Source: a virus
Direction: 5' to 3' (one strand)
Length of the DNA: 21,487 nt
IMG/VR virus record: IMGVR_UViG_3300042922_000326
Coordinates: 1 to 21,487 of that record
Shown: positions 1 through 7,312 of the stretch, one piece after another
Layout of the letters: every line of letters begins with the position of its first letter
Numbering within the stretch: position 1 is the first letter of the stretch
Notes under the pieces: model-generated
Database searches by the model: none
The model's input: only the letters and a program-made list of their open reading frames with translations
Told to the model about the DNA's origin: nothing
Made by a program: the position numbers and the translations under genes

Positions 1-107
1 TTTTCGTCTATCTCGACATAGTCAATAGCTTTAACCGGAACGCCAATGTTTCTTAATGCCACACGGGGGCTTCCTATGCCTCCGAATAATTCAAGGCTCT
101 GTAACAT
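1..107 (-). CDS. DNA (cytosine-5) methyltransferase, N-terminal fragment
   Basis: Partial gene cut by the window edge; only the first 35 residues are visible. They begin [20 protein letters not shown] and continue to a VEIDE stretch. The F-G-G-I-G block is motif I (the SAM-binding FxGxG loop) of C5-cytosine methyltransferases, and the acidic VEID segment matches motif II. The family transfers a methyl group from SAM to cytosine in a specific DNA site. The ATG overlaps the stop of the upstream 91-residue gene (TAATG), so it is the last gene seen in the long minus-strand operon. Phage-borne orphan methyltransferases usually protect the genome from host restriction. Neither the catalytic PCQ motif nor the target-recognition domain is in view, so its site cannot be guessed. 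Confidence 0.85.
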   Translation of the reverse strand, partial: MLQSLELFGGIGSPRVALRNIGVPVKAIDYVEIDE

Positions 108-382
108 TACACCGCCTGCCTTTCTCTTATTCTTGCTTTCCGTTCACGGTCTTTCCTTCGTATTTCCTCTATATTTGCAGCTCGATAATTCCTTTGATAA
201 TCTTTCTCTTCCTTATTGTGATTGAGATAATACCGTCTGCGAATAGCTTTTCGTCTCTCTGGATTTTTTCGTATCCATTCTGCTTTTCGCTCGTTATTAT
301 CTGCCGTCAAGGAACGTACGCACTCATCAAGTGGACATTTTAGGCATTGCTTGGTGGTTGGGTTTGTATATGGACATTTCAT
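107..382 (-). CDS. Small Cys-rich, highly basic hypothetical protein
   Basis: A 91-residue protein. Its N-terminus has four cysteines (C3, C13, C16, C21) that could bind one zinc ion. The remainder is a strongly basic, Arg/Lys/Glu-rich helix, which suggests nucleic-acid binding. The start overlaps the preceding stop (ATGA) and its own stop overlaps the methyltransferase start, so translation is probably coupled. It contains one copy of the dispersed octamer (303-310), read here as Leu-Thr-Ala. I do not recognise a named family; it may be a small phage HNH-like or zinc-finger accessory protein, but no catalytic residues are evident. Confidence 0.75.
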   Translation of the reverse strand: MKCPYTNPTTKQCLKCPLDECVRSLTADNNERKAEWIRKNPERRKAIRRRYYLNHNKEEKDYQRNYRAANIEEIRRKDRERKARIRERQAV

Positions 383-675
383 TTAGTAACCCTCGCTTTC
401 GGATTAAGGATAAATCTCACCCGATCCCATTCCTTTTGTAAGTATTCCGGTACAACGATTGTTGCCTCTGCATCTTCAAGGTTCTTTGTGCCGTCAAGGT
501 AAGTGCGTGTTATAATGTATCTCTTCTCGATTTTTTGACCGTATTTAACAGCATTTATCACTCTTGTGCTGTCGGTTTTGAGTGTTTCGGTTACCCTTCC
601 CATAGGTGCGTTTTCCAGTATGTAACTATCCGTATCCACATCAAAAACATCATAAACATATAAATCCTTAGCCAT
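379..675 (-). CDS. Hypothetical phage protein, possible small DNA-binding fold
   Basis: A 98-residue protein with an N-terminal YVYDVFDVDT beta-hairpin-like stretch. The following segment (GRVTETLKTDSTRVINAVKYGQ) resembles the helix-turn-helix part of small phage proteins that carry NUMOD1-like modules, and a KRYIITRTYL strand comes next. The resemblance is general, so DNA binding is inference. It sits in the operon with the stop of the upstream interrupted gene overlapping its ATG (TAAATG) and an AGGAGGAT ribosome binding site. It carries one octamer copy (490-497), read as Leu-Asp-Gly. Confidence 0.7.
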   Translation of the reverse strand: MAKDLYVYDVFDVDTDSYILENAPMGRVTETLKTDSTRVINAVKYGQKIEKRYIITRTYLDGTKNLEDAEATIVVPEYLQKEWDRVRFILNPKARVTK

Positions 676-909
676 TTAACCATCCTCCTTCATCATAAAA
701 TTTGCTTCTAATATTGCTACGATTTCGACCAATATTTTCCGACATAACTCAAACGGATATTTCTTCTCAACCTCATGGGATTCCGATATCACCAAATCCC
801 AATCAGGCTCTTTGACGGCAATTCATTTGAGGTAGAAGTTATACGTATCCTTAAATATCAACCGAACTTGCTCATTGTTCGGGAATAACTCCTCATTCTT
901 ATCATCCAT
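676..909 (-). pseudogene. 77-codon phage gene interrupted by an in-frame TGA
   Basis: From ATG at 909, preceded by GGAGGG at good spacing, the frame reads MDDKNEELFPNNEQVRLIFK and continues to Lys28, then TGA (825-823). It then stays open for 48 more codons, through KYPFELCRKILVEIVAILE, to a TAA (678-676) that overlaps the next gene's ATG in the usual operon style. Codon use and protein character do not change across the TGA, which suggests a TGG-to-TGA nonsense change in one ancestral gene of about 77 residues. No in-frame ATG or ribosome binding site follows the stop closely, so a second separate gene is unlikely. TGA is the normal stop of several other genes here, so recoding is not supported. 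One octamer copy (812-819) lies just past the TGA. Confidence 0.65.
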
Positions 910-924
910 AATTACCCTCCACTT

Positions 925-2877
925 TTAATTGAATGGCATTTCACTCTGGTCGTATTGCTCCAAATCAACAAATCCATCAGCATTTGTTGGTAAATCGTGG
1001 ACATTCTCATCGCCCTCAATATCATCCGACATCTTCAGAAAAATACACCACTTAGGAGAATCCCCGTTAATCCGCTTTTGTTTCTGATTGCCTCGTTGCT
1101 TTTGGAGTAGTTCGTTTTTGTCTGCCCAGCTTAAGAAGGTTTTCGAGGAACATCCAGTTTTCTTAATTATGTTGTCGAAAATGTTTTTGTATATAATCAC
1201 ATACCCATTTTCAATCAGCCCCCAAATATCTCCACGATACTGCCCTCTTTCATCTGGAACGAATTTTGAACGGTTTATCATAACCTCATTGAGGATAAAG
1301 TTATAACCTCTCTCATTCTCATTAACATCACCTTTGTTCTTCAACAGGTCAACGCAAAATTCAAAATCCAAATATTGCTTATCTTCAAAAATGTAATCTG
1401 TTGCAAGATAATCTGCCGTCAAAAGGATGCTCATTGGGAGAATTTGTTTTTCCTCTTTTTCGCAACCTTTTTCTTTGGCTTTTTTAACAATGGCTGCATA
1501 GGCTTTTTTCTGGATTTCTTTAATTTTATCTATTCCCACCTGTTCGATAACATCGATGAACTTTCGCCCTGCAAATCCATAATTATGAGAAATGGTTTCT
1601 ACTACTGCATTTCCATTTTCAAATATGTATCCGTCAGCACAAGGCACATCAATTATTCTATTGACGGCACCGCCCTGCATGGTTTCGGTGACTAGCGAGT
1701 GTTCGTAATTGGTAATAATGATATTTTTCCAATTGGTGGACTTGTTCAGTCCAAGCGTAGTATTAGCTCTATCCTTACCTTTACCAGAACACAACATATA
1801 AACCAAATCTGTAAAATCCCCATCATATTTCTTCTTAACTTGCGACATGTCATCGATAAACATCGGGAGGCTGTTCAAAACATCAAGTCTTAATTCCAAT
1901 GCGGTAGCTGTTGATTTTGCATCGGTCATGTAGACATTCTCAGCTGGGTTAGCCCATATACTGGTTGCAAGCATACATGATACCGTTTTTCCTTTTCCCG
2001 TAGTCTCATATAGGTTCATGATAAATGGTAAAGCATTCAGCGGTTCAATTAACACACTTGCAAGGCTCGCAATCATAGTAATCTTTGGTTCAAACCTATC
2101 GGATTCCCTGACTGATTTTACAAGCTCCATCCATTTTGTTTCACTGCCAACCTCATTAATACTTTCATAGACATCTTTAAACTTCTGTTCACCGTCAAAG
2201 ACAAGAGTTTTGCAATATGGGATAAATCCATCATCAACCCATCCGAGTTTGCCGGTAGAGGTCTGTGTATCAATGGTATCTATGTTGTAGTTAAGAATAT
2301 CCGTGAGATATTTCATAAGTGCTTTGGCATTGTTACTGTTTACATCAACGCTAAAATCTACAAGGGAAATGATTTTGTTGACATCTGCGATTGTTCGCTT
2401 ATCAATAATGATTTCTTTCCAGCGGTTTAAATCCTTATAAGCAAGCTTTACTTTCTCTTTGCCTGTTTCGATGCTGATTAGCCGTTGAACCGGAAAAATA
2501 GGATGATGGCATATCGTCAACTCAACTCCGTTATTATCGATTATTCTCACACCGTCTGAGTCGCATATCCATCCACCGCAATACATCTCGTCATACTTGG
2601 AAGAGTTAAACTCAGTCATGCGATTAAAAGACGGATATTCCGGTAGCTGTTTCGATTCCTTTTGCTTTTTCTCAGTGGATTTTTTAAAGGCCTTTAGCAA
2701 TGTATCAAACTTCTTTTTCACCCTTAATTCATCCGCTTTTTCCGTCAAGGCAATTACAAGCTTAGCTTTTTCAAATTCATCTTCTTGGTCAAAGATTTCC
2801 TGAAAGATTTCATCATGAAGAATAGTTTTTTCTGTCAATTTATCTATCTCAATCAAATGTTTTTCACCTCGTTTCAT
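925..2877 (-). CDS. DUF927/Cch-like replicative helicase-type ATPase
   Basis: A 650-residue protein with a P-loop ATPase domain. Walker A is ETTGKGKTV (about 291-299), Walker B is SLPMFIDDM (about 337-344), and a sensor-like IIITNYE lies near 386-392. The N-terminal 80 residues are charged and helical. The middle (about 90-260) resembles the domain preceding the ATPase in DUF927 proteins, which include Cch helicases of SCCmec elements and phage helicases that work with a primase. The gene directly downstream of a CHC2 primase fragment fits a helicase-primase role at an origin. The last residues are acidic and end EMPFN, closely like the DELPFN tail of the SSB in this operon. Octamer copies lie at 1415 and 1661. 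Start chosen at the ATG with GAGGG upstream. Confidence 0.8.
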   Translation of the reverse strand: MKRGEKHLIEIDKLTEKTILHDEIFQEIFDQEDEFEKAKLVIALTEKADELRVKKKFDTLLKAFKKSTEKKQKESKQLPEYPSFNRMTEFNSSKYDEMYCGGWICDSDGVRIIDNNGVELTICHHPIFPVQRLISIETGKEKVKLAYKDLNRWKEIIIDKRTIADVNKIISLVDFSVDVNSNNAKALMKYLTDILNYNIDTIDTQTSTGKLGWVDDGFIPYCKTLVFDGEQKFKDVYESINEVGSETKWMELVKSVRESDRFEPKITMIASLASVLIEPLNALPFIMNLYETTGKGKTVSCMLATSIWANPAENVYMTDAKSTATALELRLDVLNSLPMFIDDMSQVKKKYDGDFTDLVYMLCSGKGKDRANTTLGLNKSTNWKNIIITNYEHSLVTETMQGGAVNRIIDVPCADGYIFENGNAVVETISHNYGFAGRKFIDVIEQVGIDKIKEIQKKAYAAIVKKAKEKGCEKEEKQILPMSILLTADYLATDYIFEDKQYLDFEFCVDLLKNKGDVNENERGYNFILNEVMINRSKFVPDERGQYRGDIWGLIENGYVIIYKNIFDNIIKKTGCSSKTFLSWADKNELLQKQRGNQKQKRINGDSPKWCIFLKMSDDIEGDENVHDLPTNADGFVDLEQYDQSEMPFN

Positions 2878-2887
2878 GTAAATTCCC

Positions 2888-3433
2888 TCAGTCTAATCTT
2901 TTCAACATCCCAAACAGGGATTCCCATCTGCCTATTAATTTTGGTAGTTCGTTTTGTACATATATCCATACTTCTCCGAATGGTTCTGCCGTCAAAGTGA
3001 TTGCTTTGTATGCTCGTATCATGCCGCCTAGTTTGGCTAATTCCGCTCTAATTTGTAACTGTTGAGTTTGTTCACGTTGCTGGTCAAAAACGGCTTTGCG
3101 GGCTCTCTGAGCGGCTTCTTCGGATACCTCTTCATTGTCTGAAATCGGAACACCGAACCTCTTTGACAGCATCAATGCAGCTTCTTTTTGAGTAACACCC
3201 TCGTATAACTCAACAAACTTTGTAACATCTCCACCGGTTCCGCAAGCCTTACAATGAAATCCTCGATACTCTGGAAACACCTTAAGGCTTGGTGTCCGTT
3301 CTGAACCTCCGCCATGAAACGGACACCTTATAAAATCGCTACCGCCTTTTCTTACGATCCGAAAACTGTAATACTCGGCTACCTGACGCATTGTTATTGA
3401 GTTGCGGAGGATGTAGAAATCATCTTTGGTCAT
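2888..3433 (-). CDS. CHC2 zinc-finger primase N-terminal domain protein
   Basis: A 181-residue protein whose first 100 residues match the zinc-binding domain of DnaG-type primases. CPFH supplies C37 and H40, and FHCKAC supplies C61 and C64, forming a CHC2 finger that recognises single-stranded template for primer synthesis. The RTPSLKVF strand between the pairs is typical. The protein ends after a helical tail with no TOPRIM catalytic core, so it cannot make primers alone. It lies immediately upstream of the DUF927-like ATPase, suggesting the two act together or recruit a host primase. The start overlaps the preceding gene's stop (ATGA). One octamer copy lies at 2988-2995. Confidence 0.85.
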   Translation of the reverse strand: MTKDDFYILRNSITMRQVAEYYSFRIVRKGGSDFIRCPFHGGGSERTPSLKVFPEYRGFHCKACGTGGDVTKFVELYEGVTQKEAALMLSKRFGVPISDNEEVSEEAAQRARKAVFDQQREQTQQLQIRAELAKLGGMIRAYKAITLTAEPFGEVWIYVQNELPKLIGRWESLFGMLKRLD

Positions 3434-3675
3434 GGTGTATCAGTCCAATCAATAGCCTGACCGCATTTCGGACAATAATAAAATCTGTCAGAAAAATATG
3501 TATGGACATATTCGCAACCATTCGGGCAATGAAAGAAGTTTTTACCTATATGCTTAGGTTTTTTCGGTATCTGTTTTCCCAATGCCTTGTAAATTTTACA
3601 CTCTGCACAACATGAAGCAGTACATTGATCTTCTTCTGTAAATCTGTATTGCATAAATTGACATATATCACTCAT
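3430..3675 (-). CDS. Small Cys-rich zinc-ribbon protein
   Basis: An 81-residue protein with nine cysteines. The first group is C5 and the CTASCCAEC cluster; the second is HCPNGCEY and YYCPKCGQ, which together make a likely zinc ribbon. Such small ribbons are common in Firmicute phage early operons and usually have no assigned role. The ATG lies inside the end of the upstream 57-residue gene (8-base overlap), and its own stop overlaps the primase start. No catalytic residues are visible; function unknown. Confidence 0.75.
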   Translation of the reverse strand: MSDICQFMQYRFTEEDQCTASCCAECKIYKALGKQIPKKPKHIGKNFFHCPNGCEYVHTYFSDRFYYCPKCGQAIDWTDTP

Positions 3676-3841
3676 CCTTTACCTCCCACTTAATCGACCC
3701 CACCACATACTCCCCACAAGTCAAATCCTCGGGCTTATCATCTGGAATGCGAATAGTAACCAACATCTTCTCATCAAGCGATTTCAAATTACGCTTAAAT
3801 GCAATTTGTTCATCGAGAGTGCATTCAATAGTGACTTGCAT
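3668..3841 (-). CDS. 57-residue hypothetical protein
   Basis: A short gene beginning MQVTIECTLDEQIAFKRNLK and ending in the stretch YVVGSIKWEVKDE. It is supported by a GGAGGCGG ribosome binding site directly upstream, a start immediately after the stop of the gene before it (TAG then ATG), and a stop that overlaps the next gene's start. The sequence alternates hydrophobic and charged residues like a small beta-rich protein. No family is recognised. Confidence 0.7.
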   Translation of the reverse strand: MQVTIECTLDEQIAFKRNLKSLDEKMLVTIRIPDDKPEDLTCGEYVVGSIKWEVKDE

Positions 3842-4090
3842 CTAACCGCCTCCGTTCAATTTGTCTTGGAGATAATCTCGAAACTTAATCAGAAAATCTC
3901 TATCTGATAACCTCAAATCCTTGATTGAATTAAACTTATAAGCTAAGTCTCTAATAGCTTGCCGATAACCACTGTCGTAGTCGGTTGGCTTCAGCTTCAA
4001 TTTGTAATTTCCATACATCTCTCGAACCATCGATATAATTATGTAAATAATGAAGAATGTCACCGCATAATCCAATCTGATATAGGTCAT
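3842..4090 (-). CDS. Small membrane-anchored hypothetical protein
   Basis: An 82-residue protein with one predicted transmembrane helix near the N-terminus (YAVTFFIIYIIISMV, about 8-22) followed by a charged, helical tail. The start overlaps the end of the ERCC4 nuclease gene (ATGA-type junction), so it belongs to the same operon. No family is recognised and it lacks the dispersed octamer. Confidence 0.65.
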   Translation of the reverse strand: MTYIRLDYAVTFFIIYIIISMVREMYGNYKLKLKPTDYDSGYRQAIRDLAYKFNSIKDLRLSDRDFLIKFRDYLQDKLNGGG

Positions 4091-4767
4091 TGCGCATCAC
4101 CACCTAGCAGCTCGATAATTTTCATCCCTGCGGATTTTTTATCTGTGAATACCCACTCGACTCCGTACTTCTCACTCATTGTTACCATAGCCTTATATAA
4201 CTCTTCTCCGGTTGTAGGACCGCGGACAATTTTTGCACCATGCTTCTTAAGTTCAGCAACCTCAGTCTGAAAATCTGCATCCTTTGGAATATTCCATTCC
4301 TTCCGGATTTTCTTTTCATAGAGGAACTGGCGAGGATTAATCCATTCCTTGACGGCATCAAGCGAATTGATTTTTCCACCGTTTTCAACTAGGATGAATA
4401 ACTTGATTCCATTATTGTGAGCCAATATAACTTCATCCCTGAACCTTCCATGAGTTCGGCTACATACATTGCTTATAACCTCTTGTAAATCCTTCTTTGA
4501 ATCAACCGTTACCTTGTATGTACCAAGAAAATCAAGCTTTTTCGGCTCCGTTCCGATTTTTTTTATATACTCTTCGGTTTCCTTATCCTTATTAATCATG
4601 ACCCTGGAAGATTTGCGGTCAAGAACATCAAGTATCTTCTCGTTAATTACGACATAATCACCGACCGGAAGAGGAAGTTCAACCAATTCATGGCCCTTTT
4701 GCCTTAACCAATTATGTTTGGTTTCGTGTTTACCGGCTTGTTGCCCTTTGTCAACGGCGATACGCAT
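4087..4767 (-). CDS. ERCC4-domain nuclease
   Basis: A 226-residue protein starting MRIAVDKGQQ. It has the ERCC4/XPF-type nuclease layout: an N-terminal strand with an acidic residue (AVD), a LPLPVGDYVV strand, a VTVDSKKDLQE motif that resembles the VDxKxxLxE active-site segment of phage ERCC4 proteins, and RFRDEVILAHNNGIKLFILVE as the following helix and strand. Between VGDY and VDSK lies an unusually long insert of about 40 residues that itself contains a DRKS motif. The family cuts branched or flapped DNA. The start at 4767 overlaps the upstream stop (TAATG) and is preceded by AAGGAGG; a longer reading frame upstream is less likely. One octamer copy lies at 4349. Confidence 0.82.
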   Translation of the reverse strand: MRIAVDKGQQAGKHETKHNWLRQKGHELVELPLPVGDYVVINEKILDVLDRKSSRVMINKDKETEEYIKKIGTEPKKLDFLGTYKVTVDSKKDLQEVISNVCSRTHGRFRDEVILAHNNGIKLFILVENGGKINSLDAVKEWINPRQFLYEKKIRKEWNIPKDADFQTEVAELKKHGAKIVRGPTTGEELYKAMVTMSEKYGVEWVFTDKKSAGMKIIELLGGDAQ

Positions 4768-5033
4768 TAGGCATCCTCCTTGTCCGCTTTCTCGCCACAA
4801 AACGGGCAATACTTAGCAATCATCTTGACGGCGGTTGTTTTCTTCCTTCCGATTGGCTCATGGGTTATCGTGAATGGGATAAACAATGTAGGGTTCACTG
4901 ATTTTTTCCCAAATATCCATCCGGATAAATCACAACCGGCATCTATAATATTGAGCTTTGCATATTCGGGATTTTTCTTTGAAAATTCACCTTCCCGAAT
5001 ATCATTACAAATTCTTTTTACACAGTCACACAT
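4767..5033 (-). CDS. Zinc-ribbon hypothetical protein
   Basis: An 88-residue protein taken from ATG 5033, preceded by GGAGGAAAAACCAA. It begins MCDCVKRICNDIREGEFSKK and ends with a YCPFCGEKA knuckle. Cysteines at both ends (C2, C4, C9 and the CPFC pair) could form a zinc site. The start lies inside the last codons of the upstream gene and the stop overlaps the ERCC4 start. Function unknown. It contains one octamer copy (4825), read as Ala-Val-Lys. Confidence 0.72.
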   Translation of the reverse strand: MCDCVKRICNDIREGEFSKKNPEYAKLNIIDAGCDLSGWIFGKKSVNPTLFIPFTITHEPIGRKKTTAVKMIAKYCPFCGEKADKEDA

Positions 5034-5421
5034 TTGGTTTTTCCTCCTTCTTCCTCGGCTTATACACCCTCTCACTCGCTAAATATTCCTCGGTTTTTCT
5101 CTGCTTACCTAATAGCTGCCGTAGCTTATTGAGGGTGGATTTATGATTTAATTCCTCAAAAAACTTAACGATTTCCTCTAGCTCGTCCACGGTATCTTTA
5201 TTACGTCTACGTTCAATCCGGCTGTTATGTAACTTGGTGGCGATACGGCTACGCTCCTTTTTATCCTTGGCAAATTCCATATCGTGAACCAGGTCAAGCA
5301 GCTCCTTCTTATCAGCTTCGTTGACGGCTTGGAGAGCGTTTTGGTAATTGGATTTACACTCATCTATGTAGTTAAGGAAAGATGAGATTATCTCGGATGG
5401 GTGTTGTTTGGGTTGTTTCAT
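5026..5421 (-). CDS. Basic helical hypothetical protein
   Basis: A 131-residue protein taken from ATG 5421 because AAGGTGG lies upstream at workable spacing, inside the end of the HNH-like gene. Longer in-frame starts lie within that gene. The sequence is almost wholly helical and highly charged, with heptad-like stretches (DELEEIVKFFEELNHK) and a very basic C-terminus (YKPRKKEEKP). A DNA- or protein-binding accessory role in the replication operon is plausible but unproven. One octamer copy at 5321, read as Ala-Val-Asn. Confidence 0.7.
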   Translation of the reverse strand: MKQPKQHPSEIISSFLNYIDECKSNYQNALQAVNEADKKELLDLVHDMEFAKDKKERSRIATKLHNSRIERRRNKDTVDELEEIVKFFEELNHKSTLNKLRQLLGKQRKTEEYLASERVYKPRKKEEKPNV

Positions 5422-5425
5422 ATTG

Positions 5426-5884
5426 CTATACCACCTTCCCATATTGGTTTGCTCCGACATATGGCTCTGTAGTGAGGGTTTTTTCAGTGCTCCATCCATT
5501 ATTCAACCTCGCCCAAATAGTCGCCAACTTTATTCCGGTAATCTCCGACCATTCACCCAAAGTATGACTGACTCCATCGAACTCCACATATCTGTTATTG
5601 GAACGATTGTTTTGTTGAACCTTTTCAGTAACCCATCTGCAATTATCTGGTTCATAGTTTCCATTGGTATCTTTGCGGTCAATAGTTAGGTTATCAACAT
5701 AACCATTCAGCACTGACCATAAATAGAAGCTTTCAAACTTATTCCATTCATCACAGACTGAAATTCCTCTACCGCCATAATTAGCAAATCTGTTATTGTT
5801 GGGATTACTACACCTTGACTTCATTGACCGCCATATATCGTATAATCTTGTATGTCTTTGACCATGTTTATAATTTCCTGACAA
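5426..5884 (-). CDS. HNH-type homing-like endonuclease
   Basis: A 152-residue protein from a TTG start at 5884 with AGGGGTGA upstream. It contains the signature of a widespread phage endonuclease-like family: RLYDIWRSMKSRCSNP, then YGGRGISVCDEW, then LTIDRKDTNGNYEPDNCRW. The conserved His/Asp/Asn residues around DNLTIDR and NGNYEPDNCRW are HNH-like. The C-terminal third (VEFDGVSHTLGEWSEITGI) resembles a NUMOD1-like DNA-binding helix-turn-helix. Such genes spread by cutting related genomes that lack them. It sits between SSB and a basic protein, and unlike most neighbours of its size it has no exact octamer, consistent with later arrival. Confidence 0.78.
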   Translation of the reverse strand: MSGNYKHGQRHTRLYDIWRSMKSRCSNPNNNRFANYGGRGISVCDEWNKFESFYLWSVLNGYVDNLTIDRKDTNGNYEPDNCRWVTEKVQQNNRSNNRYVEFDGVSHTLGEWSEITGIKLATIWARLNNGWSTEKTLTTEPYVGANQYGKVV

Positions 5885-5897
5885 TAAAATCACCCCT

Positions 5898-6329
5898 TTA
5901 ATTAAATGGAAGTTCATCACAGGCACCTGAAGGTATGTTCATAAATCCGTCACCCACCGCACTACTCGGCTCCGGTCTACTTGAACCACCCTCAACGCTA
6001 CCTTCACGCTTGCTCTCTGCAAATTCAACTTGCTCCACTGCGATATCAGTCGTGTAAACCTTAACCCCGTCCTTATTCGTATATGAGCCTGTTTGGATGT
6101 GACCTTCGACAACCATTTTCATACCCTTAGTGAAATATTTCTCAACGAACTCGGCTGTCTTTGAAAATGCTATACAGCTGATAAAATCTGCTTCTTGTGT
6201 GTCACCGGCTCTTTTAAATTTGCGATCTACTGCAAGGGTGAATCTCGCTACTGCTGTTGAGTTTTCTGACTGACTATATTTAACTTCCGGATCTCTTGTG
6301 AGTCTCCCGATTAAAATAGCTTTATTCAT
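5898..6329 (-). CDS. ssb: Single-stranded DNA-binding protein
   Basis: A 143-residue protein starting MNKAILIGRLTRDPEVKY, the standard opening of bacterial and phage SSB. The OB fold spans about 1-105, with FTLAVDR, FISCIAFSKTAEFVEKY and the VVEGHIQTGSY strand. A Ser/Gly/Glu-rich linker follows, and the tail ends CDELPFN, a version of the acidic DDDIPF tip that recruits replication and repair proteins, with one extra Asn at the end. ATG 6329 is chosen because GGAGGACAA lies upstream; it overlaps the end of the upstream gene by 8 bases. It coats single strands during phage replication and RecT-mediated annealing. Confidence 0.95.
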   Translation of the reverse strand: MNKAILIGRLTRDPEVKYSQSENSTAVARFTLAVDRKFKRAGDTQEADFISCIAFSKTAEFVEKYFTKGMKMVVEGHIQTGSYTNKDGVKVYTTDIAVEQVEFAESKREGSVEGGSSRPEPSSAVGDGFMNIPSGACDELPFN

Positions 6330-6549
6330 TGATTTGTCCTCCATTTTTCTTTAAATTCTCTTTGATTAGTTCCCTTGAAATTTCATTACTTTCTTTTAAT
6401 ACCGCCCATAGTAATTCATTCTGCTGTTTTATAAGTTCGTTTTGCTTCTCAGTTATCTTGGTAAGTTGTTTCTTAAAACAACTGTCAACGATGTCAGCTA
6501 TAATACCGAGAACAAATAAAACACTTGTGATAATTAATAAAATTTCCAT
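6322..6549 (-). CDS. Small membrane protein with coiled coil
   Basis: A 75-residue protein with one N-terminal transmembrane helix (LLIITSVLFVLGIIADIV, about 4-21) and a polar, Gln/Glu/Lys-rich helix likely to form a coiled coil (KQNELIKQQNELL). The upstream sequence GAGAGAGGAAAAGTT gives a ribosome binding site. No family is recognised; the topology resembles small phage membrane anchors of unknown role. Confidence 0.65.
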   Translation of the reverse strand: MEILLIITSVLFVLGIIADIVDSCFKKQLTKITEKQNELIKQQNELLWAVLKESNEISRELIKENLKKNGGQINE

Positions 6550-6565
6550 AACTTTTCCTCTCTCC

Positions 6566-7312
6566 CTACCATGGGAATAGATCTAATTTAATAGTTATAC
6601 CTTTATCAGCCACAACCACTTTGACGGCATCCCCAACAATCTCTTGGATTGTCTGTTGAAATTCCATTGAATTTGAATTGCCATCCGACAAATGGAGAAG
6701 CACAATACTGTCAAGGGAAGCAGTCTTGTTGGCTCTCACGAACTCCCTACAAGTCTCAATGCTCATGTGAGTCTTGAATGTACGATTTACTCTCGCCTGG
6801 TCTATCAACCCCTTTGACAGCAGTTCTTCTACGATTGCTTCGGAGTAGTTGGCTTCGATGGCTATATGATTGAGTTTTAATTTGTTGAAGTTAGATTTAA
6901 CAAATGCGGAGTCCGTGCAGAATAGCAGCTTACCCATATCAGGATGAACAATCACATATCCGAAGCACTCGACATCGTGTTCTGCGTGGAAGGGATAAAT
7001 TTTGAATTGTCCGATACAGTATTCATATCCACATCTAACAACCTTCTGTGCATCGTACTCCTTTGACAGCGATTTATGGGTTTCCTCGGATGCATAAACA
7101 GGGATACCGGATTTCAGATATTCCATGGCATATCCAAAGTGATCTGAATGCATATGGGTCGCAACTACTCCGATTATCTTACCCACATTGAAATCCAGTG
7201 CTTTTTTAACTTCCGCAAATTTGATTCCGCATTCTAAGACTAAGCACTCCGTATCGCTTTCCAGAAGGTAGCAGTTTCCAGAGCTACTACTACCTAGACA
7301 TTGCATTTTCAC
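6566..7312 (-). CDS. Metallo-beta-lactamase-fold hydrolase
   Basis: A 248-residue protein with the MBL metal-binding motif THMHSDH (about 52-58, HxHxDH), a second His pair in FHAEHD (about 109-113), an Asp in the FCTDSA strand (about 134) and LLHLSD (about 205-210). The opening CLGSSSSGNCYLLES is characteristic of the YycJ/WalJ-like branch common in Firmicute phages, where it is presumed to be a nuclease or phosphodiesterase. The frame starts with GTG 7312 overlapping the upstream stop (TAGTG); ATG 7306 is an alternative. It lies between RecT and SSB, so a DNA-processing role is likely. One octamer (6621) and two TTGACAGC variants (6814, 7063). Confidence 0.88.
   Translation of the reverse strand: MKMQCLGSSSSGNCYLLESDTECLVLECGIKFAEVKKALDFNVGKIIGVVATHMHSDHFGYAMEYLKSGIPVYASEETHKSLSKEYDAQKVVRCGYEYCIGQFKIYPFHAEHDVECFGYVIVHPDMGKLLFCTDSAFVKSNFNKLKLNHIAIEANYSEAIVEELLSKGLIDQARVNRTFKTHMSIETCREFVRANKTASLDSIVLLHLSDGNSNSMEFQQTIQEIVGDAVKVVVADKGITIKLDLFPW

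Noticed and set aside
823-825. Reassignment of TGA to an amino acid in this element
   Set aside because: Several other genes, including those ending at 379, 2888, 3430 and 5026, use TGA as a stop that overlaps the next start or falls at the expected end.
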